In this document: positions 27,501 to 39,500 of the stretch, piece by piece
Numbering within the stretch: position 1 is the stretch's first letter
How the letters are laid out: every line of letters begins with the position of its first letter
Assembly (NCBI RefSeq): GCF_020497125.1
Contig: NC_059077.1
Location: 24,937,340-25,001,339, forward strand
Direction: 5' to 3'
Origin: Mauremys mutica
Taxonomy: Eukaryota; Chordata; Testudines; Geoemydidae
DNA length: 64,000 nucleotides
The notes under the pieces: model-generated
The model's database searches: none
What the model saw: only the letters and a program-made list of their open reading frames with translations
Told to the model about the DNA's origin: nothing
Translations under genes and position numbers: made by a program

Positions 27501-30500
27501 ACTTCCACCAATGTAATATATGCCATCATATGCCAGCAATGCCCCTCTGCTATGTACATCGGCCAAACTGGACAGTCTCTAAGGAAAAGGATAAATGGAC
27601 ACAAATCAGACATTAGGAATGGCAATATACAAAAACCTGTAGGAGAACACTTCAACCTCCCTGGCCACACAATAGCAGATCTTAAGGTGGCCATCCTACA
27701 GCAAAAAAACTTTAGGACCAGACTTCAAAGAGAAACTGCTGAGCTCCAGTTCATCTGCAAATTTGACACCATCAGCTCAGGACTAAACAAAGACTGTGAA
27801 TGGCTTGCCAATTACAGAACCAGTTTCTCCTCCCTTGGTTTTCACACCTCAACTGCTAGAACAGGGCCTCATCCACCCTGATTGATCTAACCTCGTTATC
27901 TCTAGCTTGCTTCTTGCTTGCTTATATATACCTGCCCCAGGAATTTTCCACCACTTGCATCTGAAGAAGTGGGTATTCACCCACGAAAGCTCATGCTGCA
28001 AAACGTCTGTTAGTCTATAAGGTGCCACAGGATTCTTTGCTGCTTCTACAGAACCAGACTAACACGGCTACCCCTCTGATACCTTATACTGAGGTGTTAG
28101 GAATTGCTACCTTGCAAATATGATGCTTGCTTTTGCATTTTTGGGACTGAGTCTCTGAGGTTTGCCTAACTCACTCCTGAGCATCATGACAATCCCCAGA
28201 TTTACAGTGAGAGGAAGGAGAGATGTTCAGAAGCTCTGCTTTTTTCCCCCTAGGGAGCTGAGGACCCACTTCAGTATCCAGGGAGTGATCTTTGGATCAT
28301 TCAGGAAATTTTCCCCCTCCAGCCTGAGTCTGTTGTGGGTCTTATCCCAAGCTGGCTGGATAGGATCCTTCTCATCCTTAGACTTTCTCCCTGAAATGTT
28401 CAGATACTCCTGAGCTTTTTTGTAATGGAGTTATGGCTCTTCGGGGAAGAGGGGACCCAACATGCTGGTCCAATCCTCTGTCCTTTCACTGCGAGGGCTG
28501 GCTGTAATTGGCCCTCTGTAGAGCCTGTAAATACTGCCTCACACAGGCAACACTTTAGCCCAGTGTTTGCAGAACAGCTCTACCATCCCAGAGTGGGGGC
28601 GGAGAAATCCTGGAGAGGAATGATGAGGAGTGGCGGGTCCAAGTGGTTGAAATAAACATGCTGTCAAATACCTCATCCTGGGGGGGTTGTGGGGAGGAGG
28701 AGGAACGATAAGTCTTTACCATATGGAAATGAATATAAATTAAAGTTATAAAACAAAATGATGGGGAGAAACCAAACCACCAACTTGTTCCTCTGCTGGA
28801 GGCAGAAAATCTGGTGGCCTGAGCTTAAGGCAGGGCTTAGTGCTGGAGCCTCAAGCAAAACACTGGACCTCATCCAAATTACACAGGTGAGGACATTATC
28901 CCATTAGTGAGGACTGAAGCTATGCAACAGGAAATAAGCTTATTTAATTGCAACATAGAAAAATATATTCCTAAAATCCATTACCTTGTTTTTTGGAGGT
29001 AAATTAGCGTGAAGAATTGATATTCCTGTGTGCTGTAATGTGTCTCTGGAGTTGGTTTCCTCAGTTATAGGTCTAACAGGTATTAAAGAAGCAGGGACTG
29101 GTGGTCTTATAATTGGTGGAAATCTAGGTGCTGGGTCAAGCTGCAGGTGCAGTAAAGGAATTCCAGTTGAATGCTGGTAAGTTCCATAGAAGGAAGCATT
29201 CTGAGAACTCAGTGGCTTCTCTGCACTCACATTTGTACGAAGGTGCTGCAGAGGTGCAAGATTTTGCTCTCCTTCATACTGATCCAAATTAAGTAGTTTA
29301 GGAGGCCTCTTGCTTTCAGCTTCTGCCCACCTCTTCCTTTCCTCATATACTTGCCTTATCATTTCAGGATCATATTTATTCAAATTCAAGTGTGTCGTTG
29401 AAATAGTCTTGTCTCCTAGCATACATGACAGTGGAGGGTTCTGTAAATAATTAGATGGATCCCAAACTACTCTTGGTTGGGGGAGTGACCCGATGAAAGC
29501 TTGTGAAACTTTTAATGGATATAAATTGAGTGGTTTTAAATTATCAGATTCAAGTTTAAGCAAAGGAAAGCCATTTTCATAATTTAAGGTTTTTGCAACT
29601 GGGATAAGTTTGGGTGTCTTCTGGATATCTAGGGAACTCGATAACAGATGAAGTGGTTTGGCTGGAGCTGAAGGAAGTAAGTCTTGAGATGCTGGAATAA
29701 ATCCTGTTCCATTGGACTGGCTCTCTGATAGGCTTAAAGAAATATTCACAGCTGGATAATTCTAAATGAAAAAAGAACACACAATAGTACTTTAAACTAT
29801 GTATAAAATAGCAATAAATCATTACTAGATGTAGTCTCTATTACATGGTAATTCTGTCTAATGCAATTACTATAAGAAAGTTCTCCAATTTTTCAAATGG
29901 AATAACATCTGATATGTTTCTTCTTAAAAAGTAATGCTTGGTTTTACTTACATGTATACTTTCTTTGCTGCTTTGATCATTTAGGATATTTCTTTCCTGA
30001 GAATGAGAGCTGCTCTTTTTATTAAACTTTCCAGCATTTTCTTTAGTGGGCAGCTGAGTCTCCGGAGAAATGTCTGCAGACTGTATAGGAAGGGATGTGT
30101 CAGCACCACTGCCACTTACAGTGTGTAAAGCCTGGCTTCCTCCCAACTGAATAGACTGAGACTGCTGCAGAAGATGCTGCGTATTTGGCAGGCTGGCAAA
30201 GGATGACCCCACCATTTGCATTAAGTTCAGAAAGTTGATTTGCTGCAGCTAGAATATAAACAAAAATAAAGCTAACATTATAAAAGTCGCTAAAATGGGT
30301 CTTGGCCAAAATCCCTGGTTAAAACTTTTTAAAGATCTAAAGATTATCCTAAAATTTACAGATTATCCTATTAAAATAGATAGCAACAGATATGTCTCAA
30401 TGACAAGTGCATACTTATGTACTAAATTGATATTTCTTTCATGATACAATAAGCTATGTGGAATAATGTTATGCTACAACAATGTACAGTCCTTTGCATT

Positions 30501-33500
30501 CCTTTATTTCAAAGCAAAGAAATCGAAACCTGAATAATACCAGGATGGAATAGTTTCAAATGTACCAGTATTAACTCATTACCATTTTAACTATACAGTT
30601 ACTGTTGGTTCATAATCTCCCCTAATTTATGTGGATAAAGGACATTAAGAGAATGTTAACAGTTAGTCCTCCTAAAAATATAATTGGTCAAACTTTACTG
30701 CTCCTCAAATTCACAAACCTTCAGATTAAGAAGTCAAAAGGATATGAATTATGCCTAAAATGACTGGTTTCTACCTTTAGTTACCTTTAACCCAGAAATC
30801 GGCATAAAAGCATCACAGAATAACCTTGAAAGCAATCATTTTTCATATTGCTTGTTATTTAAAACTGAACAGTTTAATCTGTGTTTATTTTTAATAATGA
30901 AATTATTTTTACCTGAACTAATTTAAACATTTCATCTTGGAGCATCTGTCTGACAGTTTCTGAAACGTTCAATGGCTCTGATATCTGCTCTCCTTCCTGG
31001 ACCACTTGCTTCTTTGAACACACCGGACCATTATAGGGAACACTTGATATACCAGTGAAAGAAGGTTGATCATCACATACACAAATCTCTATGTTACTTG
31101 AAGTATTGGGAATAAAAATCATAACTTTTAGACACTTTCCAAAAGAGATGGATACTGAACCTGATGATGAGGATCAGAGTGAAGTAAATGTATCAACTTT
31201 ACAACTGGTAAGTTAAAACGCTAAATGAAAAATCAGCAAAGAGTCCTGTGGCACCTTATAGACTAACAGACGTATTGGAGCATGAGCTTTCGTGGGTGAA
31301 TACCCACTTCGTTGGATGCATGAAATGAAAAATGATACTCATTAGCAAACATAAGAGATCCTTTGTTTTAGGTTTTCATTGTGCATTCACCCCTTCTGGA
31401 GATTTTTGTTAAACAAAAACAATTTTCTAGAGGAAAAAAGTAAAGATACATTTTTAAAAAACAGAACCAGTTTTTCCCCTCTCTAATGGGTAGCAGATAT
31501 CTGGCCAGATCTGCTTAGTTTCTGAGATCTCACAGGATCGCAGCACAAAGTGGTGTGGCTGTAATTCTTATACCACAATGTACAGTAAATGCAAACATTA
31601 TACATTTACTGTAAAGGAACAATGAACATAATATTAAGACTGCAGATTTAATAGTAATAATCCATAATTTACTACATAATGCATTACAGTTTCTCTTACC
31701 TAGGAGTATCTGCATTCATTTCTAAACAGAATGAATGAGGAATGGTGCTGGAAACAGCCTCAGTCATACTGTAAAGAAAGACAAAAAAATAAATTTATTA
31801 ATGTTTCAACCTTTTATTGTTTTTTTTCTTTTTGGCATAGAACATTTTTGAAAGATTTTGTATGTAAAATTCTGGCATACTGAATTGAGTACCTTCTATC
31901 ACTTCATAACACTGCAGCTGAGTACACAATTGTTGATTGTTTATGCTTGGTCTCCATAGCAATCAGTAACTGATTCAAACAAAATGGTTGAATAGATTTT
32001 GATTATTCACACAAAAACTAGGCAACAGAAAGGCTGAGGACTGATTTGACTTGGCAAAACAAAGGAAAATCCCACGTTTACAAGACACTGAACATGACTG
32101 AAATGTGCATTTCTAAAAGGAAAAGTTAATGTCATGCAGCAACTCCCGAGGATATTTTTTATATGCACTATTTTACAAAAAGGAAAAAACATACTACCCT
32201 AAAATGGTCATGAAATACTAATGAAGACTTTATAAAGCTATGTAGTTTTTAAAGACTACAACAAACTGTATGCATATTGACAACCTCTTATCTATATGCA
32301 TAATCATAAGATTATTATAATATAATTACATAGAATCATAGAACTGGAAGAAACTCGAGAGGTCATCTAGTCCTCTGCACTCAAGGCAGGACTAAGTATT
32401 ATTTATACCATACCTGATGGGTGTTTGTCCAACCTGCTCTTAAAAATCCCCAATGATGGAGATTCCACAACCTCCCTAGGCAATTTATTCCAGCGCTTAA
32501 CCACCCTGACAGTTAGGAAGTTTTTCCTAGTGTCCAACCTAAACCTCCCTTGCTGCAATTAAAGCCCATTGCTTCTTGTCCTATCCTCAGAAGTTAAGAA
32601 GAACAATTCTTCTCCCTCCCTCCTCCTTCTAACAACCTTTTATGTACTTGAAAACTGTTATGTCCTCTCTTGTCTTCTCTTTTCCAGACTAAATAAACCC
32701 AATTTTTTTCAACCTTCCCTCACAGGTCATGTTTTCTAGACCTTTAATCATTCTTGTTGCTCTTCTCTGGCCTTTTCTCCAATTTGTCCACATCTTTCCT
32801 AAAATGTGGCACCCAGAACTGGACACAATACTCCAGCTCAGGTCTAACCAGAGCACAGTACAGCGAAAGAATTACTTCTCGTGTCTTGCTTACAATACTC
32901 CTGCTAATACATCCCAGAATGATGTTTGCTTTTTTTGCAACAGTGTGACACCGTTGACTCATATTTAGCTTGTGATCCACTATGACCCCCAGATCCCTTT
33001 CCGTAGTACTCCTTCCTAGGCAGTCATTTCCCATTTTATATGTGTGCAACTGATTTTTCCTTCTTAAGTGAAGTACTTTGCATTTGTCCTTACTGAATTT
33101 CATCCTATTTACTTCATACCATTTCTCCAGTTTGTCCAGATCATTTTGAATTTTAATCTAATCCTATCCTATCCTCCAAAGCACTTGCAATTCCTCCCAG
33201 TTTGGTATCATCTCCAAACTTTATAAGTTTACTCTCTATGCCATTATCTAAATCATTTATGTAAGAGAGCGGTATGATTGCTTAGAGCTCCAGTATCAAA
33301 CTGGAGAAAAGCCTGTTGTAGACTCTTTCAGTTAAATTTAGAAGAGAGAGCAACAAGAGTGATGTTGTGCTGGGCATCTGCTATAGACCACCGGACCAGG
33401 ATGAGGTAGATGAGGCTTTCTTCAGACAATTAACTGAAGTTTCCAGAACACAGGCCCTGGTTCTAATAGGGGACTTCAATCACCCTGACATCTGCTGAGA

Positions 33501-36500
33501 GAGCAATACAGCAGTGCACAGACAATCCAGAAAGTTTTTGGAGAGTGTTGGGAACAACTTCCTGCTGCAACTACTGGAGGAACCAACCACGGGCTGTTCT
33601 CCTCTTGACCTGCTGCTCACAAACAGGGAAGAATTGGTAGGGGAAGTAGAAGTGGGTGGCAACCTGGGCAGCAGTGACCAGGAGATGGTTGAGTTCAGGA
33701 TCCTCATAAAAGGAAAAAAAGAGAGTAGCAAAATACGGACCCTGGACTTCAAAAAGCAGACTGACTCCCTTAGGGAACTGATAGGCAGGATTCCCTAAGG
33801 AGGCTAATATGAGAGGGAAAAAAGTCCAGGAAAGCTGTCTGTATTTTAAAGAAGCCTTATTGAGGGCACAGGAACAAACCATCCCTTTGTGCAGAAAGAA
33901 CAGCAAATATGGCAGGCGATCAGCTTGGCTTAACAGTGAAATCTTCTGTGAGCTTAAACACAAAAAGGAAGCTTACAAGAAGTGGAAACTTGGACCGATG
34001 ACTAGGGAGGAGTATAAAAATATTGCTCGAGCATGCAGGGGTGTAATCAGGAAGGCCAAAACACAACTGGAGTTGCAGCTAGCAAGGGATGTGAAGGGTA
34101 ACAAGAAGGGTTTCTACAGGTTTGTTAGCAACAAGAAAAAGGTCAGGGAAAGTGTGGGGCCCTTAATGAATGGGGGAGGCAACCTAGTGACAGATAATGT
34201 GGAAAAAGCTGAAGTATTCAATGCTTTTTTTGCCTGTCTTCACAGACAAGGTCAGCTCCCACACTGCTGTCCTGGGCAACACAATATGGGGAGGAGGTAA
34301 GCAGCCCTCAATGGTGAAAGAACAGGTTAAGGGCTATTTGGAAAAGCTGGACATGCACAAGTCCATGGATACAGATCTAATGCATCCAAGGGTGCTGCGG
34401 TAATTGGCTGATGTTATTGCAGAGCCATTGGCCATTATCATCTTAAACTCTTGGCAGTCGGGGGAAGGTTCTGGATGATTGGAAAAAGGCCAATGAAAAT
34501 AGTGCCCATATTTTAAAAAGGGAAGGAGGAGAACCTGGGGAACTACAGACCAGTCAGCCTCACCTCAATCCCTGGAAAAATCATGGATCAGGTCCTCAAG
34601 GAAACCATTTCGAAGCACTTGGAGGAGAGGAAGGTGATCAGGAACAGTGAACATGGATTCACCAAGGGCAAGTCATGCCTGACCAACCTGATTGCCTTCT
34701 ATGATGAGATAACTGGCTCTGTGAATATGGGGAAAACAGTGGACGTGATATATCTTGACATTAGCAAACCTTCTGATATGGTCTCCCACAGTATTCTTCA
34801 CAGCAAGTATGGATTGGATGAATGGACTATAATGTGGATAGAAAGCTGGCTAAATTGTTGGGCTCCACAGGTAGTGATCAACAGTCCAATGTCTAGTTGG
34901 CAGCCGGAATCAAGTGGAGTATCCCAGGGGTCGGTTTTGTTCAACATCTTTATTAATGATCTGGATGATGGGATGGATTGCACCCTCAGCAAGTTCGCAG
35001 ATGATACTAAACTTGGGGGAGAGGTAGATAGGCTGGAGGGTAGGGATAGGGTCCAGAGTGACCTAGACAAATTGGAGAATAGGGTCAAAAGAAATCTGAT
35101 TAGGTTCAACAAGGACAAGTGAAGAGTCCTGCACTCAGGACAGAAGAATCCCATGCACCACTACAGGCTGGGGGCCAACTGACTAAGCAGCAGTTCTGCA
35201 GAAAAGGACCTGGGAATTACAGTGGATGAGAAGCTGGATATGAGTCAGCAATGTGCCCTTGTTGCCAAGAAGGCTAATGGCATATTGGGTTGTATTAGTA
35301 GGAGCATTGCCAGCAGATCAAGGGAAGTGATTATTCCCCTCTATTTGACACTGGTGAGGCCTCATCTGGAGTACTGCATCCAGTTTTGTGGCCCCCACTA
35401 CAGAAAGGATGTGGACAAATTGGAGACAGTCCAGCGGAGGTCAGTGAAAATGATCAGGGGGCTGGGGTACCTGACCTACGAGGAGAGGTTAAGGGAACTG
35501 GGCTTGTTTAGTCTGCAGAAGAGAGAGGGGGGATTTGATAGCAGCCTTCACCTACAGGACGGGAGGTTCCAAAGAGGATGGAACTCGACTGTTCTCAGTG
35601 GTGGCAGATGACAGAACAAGGAGCAATGGTCTCAAGTTGCAGTGGGGGAGGTCTAGGTTGGATATTAGGAAACACTATTTCATTAAGAGGGTGGTGAAGC
35701 ACTGGAATGCTTTACATGGGGAGGTATAGAATCTCCATTTTTAGAGGTTTTTAAGGCCCAGCTTGACAAAGCCCTGGCTGGGATGATTTAGTTGATGTTG
35801 GTCCTGCTTTGAGCAGGGGGTTGGACTAGATGACCTCCTGAGGTCTCTTCCAACACTAATCTTCTATGATTCTATGATTGATGAAGATATTGAACAGAAC
35901 CAGACCCAGAACTGATCCCTGCAGGACCCCACTCATTATGCCCTTCCAGCATGACTGTGAACCACTGATAACTACTCTCTGAGAATGATTTTCCAGCCAG
36001 TTATGCACCCTCCTTACAGTAGCGCCATCTAGGTTTTATTTCCCTAGTTTATTTATGAGAAGGTCATGCTAGACAATATCAAAAGCCTTACTAAAGTCAA
36101 GATATACCACATCTACCGCTTCCCCCGTATTCACCAGGCTTGTTATCCTGTCAAAGAAAGCTATCAGGTTGGTTTGACATGATTTGTTCTTGACAAATCC
36201 ATGCTGACTGTTACTTATCACCTCATTATCTTCTAGGTGTTTGCAAATTGATTTCTTAATTATTTGCTCCATTATCTTTCCGGGTACAGAAGTTAAGCTG
36301 ACTGGTCTCTAATTCCCCGGGTTGTCCTTATTTCTCTTCTTATAGATGGGAACTATATTTGCCCTTTTCCAGTCTTCTGGAATGTCTCCCATCTTCCATG
36401 ACTTTTCAAAGATAATTGACTCCTCAGTCAGCTCCTTGAGTATTCTAGGATGCATTTCATCAGGCCCTGGTGATTTGAAGACATCTAACTTGTCTAAGTA

Positions 36501-39500
36501 ATTTTTGACTTGTTCTTTCCTTATTTTGAACTAACCTTGTTATGTCTAGCCTGCTTCTTGCTTGCTTATATATACCTGCCCCTGGAAATTTCCACTACAT
36601 GCATCCGACGAAGTGGGTATTCACCCATGAAAGCTCATGCTCCAAAACGTCTGTTAGTCTATAAGGTGCCACAAGACTCTTTGCTGCTTTTACAGATCCA
36701 GACTAACACAGCTACCTCTCTGATACTTCCTTATTTTAGACTCTGATCCTACCTCATTTTCATTGGCATTAACTATGTTAGACGTCCAATCGCCACCAAC
36801 CTTCTTGGTTAAAACCGAAACAAAGAAGTCATTAAGCACCTCTGCCATTTCCACATTTTCTGTTATTGTCTTCCCCTCCCCCGCCCCCAATGGAGCAACA
36901 GGCCTACTCTGTCCTTGGTCTTCCTCTTGCTTCTAATGTATTTGTAAAATGTTTTCTTGTTACTCTTTATATCCCTAGCTAGTGTGACTCAGTTCACATG
37001 CCATCATAACTGGTAAGACATTGTGAGTTTCAGGAAATCCAGACAATTTCAGAAACTCACAATTGAATCAGACAAGTAAGCCACATACGTTATCCATTCA
37101 AACATAAGACTACGAGAGACACTCAAGGAAGAGATGGTCTATGCACAGTTCTTGTAATTCTTTATATGCTTTTTCATTGAAAAGACAAATACTTCATCAC
37201 TTTAAAATGTTTTAATTAATATAAGCAAATGGGAGTTCTCTGTAAAAATCCTGAAATAATGTAATGAAGTGAGTTGACTGTATTCAAGTACCGCAGAACA
37301 CATTTGTTTTGTTCTTAAAATAAGCATTCAATTGTAGATACCTAGCTAGTCATGGCCAACCCTGCAATAATACACTAGCATGCACCAGAAATGGAAGGGG
37401 GTGGTGGAATTTAGCTTTGAACTGTAAGTATGTTGTTATTAACAAGAACAAATCTTTTTTTTAATTAAGAAAAATACACGCTCTCTTTATAAATTTAACA
37501 AGGTAGTGTGATAGACCCAGGCCAGTTGGGAACAGCAGAGTAGTAGAAGGGAGATATACTGGCCACTGGATAAGCAGTTTTCCATTCCCTGAGTGACCAG
37601 AGCAGGGGCTGCTCCAGGCTAATGAGAACACCTGACTCCAATTAACCTGCTAAGAGTCAGGTGAGGCTGTTAAGCACCTGACTCTAATTAAGGCCCCTCT
37701 GATGCTATGAAAGGGCTCACTCCAGTCAGGCCAAGGGAAGCCAGGGAGCCAGAGGAGAGGAAGTGCGTGCGAGGAACTGGGAGCAAGAGGCGTGCAAGAA
37801 GCTGAGAGTGAGTAGGCATAGTGCTGGAGGACTGAGAAGTACAAGCATTATCAGACATCAGGAGGAAGGTCTGGTGGTGAGGACAAAGAAGGTGTTGGGA
37901 GGAGGCCATGGGGAAGTAGCCCAGGGAGTTGTAGCTGTCACGCAACTGTACCAGGAGGCACTCTAGACAGCTGCAGTCCACAGGGCCCTGGTCTGGAACC
38001 CGGAGTAGAGGGCGAGCCCGGGTTCCCCCCAAAACCTCCCAATTCCTGATCAAACACAGGAGGAATTGACCTGGACTGTGGCTTCTACCAGAGGGGAAGG
38101 TCTCAGGGCTGTTTCCCGACCCACAAGGTGAATCTGTGAGGCAAGCAAATCTGCCAATAAGTGCAGGACCCACCAAGGTAGAGGAGGAACTTTGTCACAG
38201 TAGTAATAAACTAATTCTTTTGAAATGTTAATGATATCAGTTTCTCTTACCCATTTTGTTTGGCTTTTTTTTCTTCTAACTTTTCCATCATGGGTTCTTC
38301 CCATGGAGATTCTACATCTAGAGTGGAGATATGCTGCAATTTAAAAAGATGCATGTGAATATGTATATATTTGCTTCAGCATACTTCTGCCTAAATAGAT
38401 TATTATGAAAATCCTAGACTTTTGACACATTTCTGATTAATCATCCATGTGGTCAAATTCAGATTTTTATTTTTTTTTAATCATCAGAACATCCTAGTTT
38501 TTGCATAGCTACAGAACTATAGAAAATGCAAGGAGGTGTCCTAATGACTTCTTTAACTAAATTTAACAATATCTATAATGAGTTTTCAACCATTTCCAAA
38601 ATTCAGTTCACTAGATTGCCACAGAATCAGGCCTGTGCAGCAGTATCACCTTGCTAATCAGGCATCCACCTATTACTACTCCAGTTGGTAGCATGGAAAC
38701 AGAATGACTACAAACGAGCAAAAAAACAAACAAAATGATTACAACTTAAAAGGACTGACCCTATGAATAATTATTTCCAGGAGTAGCAAAGGCCAGGATT
38801 TTACACCAGGCACAAGAGTCCAACACTAGTAAGCCACATTGCAGAATTGAGGGCAATAGTACATTTTTAGTACTTTTTAATCCTGTTCCTTACATTAGTT
38901 CTTCAGTGCTACATGAAAGTAAACCAGATTCTCTCCTGATTCATACATCATCAAAAGAATTCTTGACCAATTTCCTAGTACTGAATCTTTGATACTGGTG
39001 GTGATCAGTGTTCCCTCTAATTTTTCTCACCCATGCGTGGAATGAATTTTGTTATGAGCACCAATATGGAGGTGATATGTGACACATCACCTTCATATTG
39101 GTGCACATAACAAAATTCATGTGGTGGGGGTGGGGCCAAGGGGTTCGGAGTGTGGGAGGGGGCTCAGGGCTGGGGCAGAGACTTGGGGTGCAGAGGTGCG
39201 AGGGCTCCAGCTGGGGGTGCAGGCTTTGGGGTGGAGCTGGGGATGAAGTGTTTGGGGTGCAGGAGGGTGCTCTGGGTCTATGGTGGGAAAAGAGAGGACT
39301 TCCCCCCCAGTTCTCCCCCCCCATGGCAGCTCTGGGGCTGGGGCTGCAGGATAGGTGCCCCCTCCCCAGCCCCAGCAGGGAAGGGGGAGAGGCAAGTTCC
39401 CTAAACATCTGTGTGGCGTGAAATAGGCTGCTGTGTGGCCGCGCAGCTTACAGTGAACTTAGATGGTGATACATGAGCCAGAAAAAATAGAGCTTATTTG

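Larger units (their letters stand above)
27044..28081. mobile_element. Penelope-like element insertion built as a near-perfect inverted repeat
   Basis: Left arm 27044-27495 and right arm 27581-28032 are inverse copies of exactly equal length (452 bases), with an 85-base spacer. The right side has 49 further bases. CCTTATACTGAG flanks the whole structure at 27032-27043 and 28082-28093, a 12-bp target duplication, so both arms arrived as one event. Each arm carries the GIY-YIG endonuclease tail of a Penelope-like element and its 3' end. Such inverted and partial structures are known for Penelope elements. Confidence 0.8.

Noticed and set aside
27044..28081. CRISPR-like or prokaryotic palindrome
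   Set aside because: The repeat is a single long inverted pair with PLE coding content and a target duplication; there are no repeated spacers.
31097..31161. Longer version of window exon 8
   Set aside because: The acceptor near 31161 looks strong but gives the wrong phase after exon 7 and reads into a stop.
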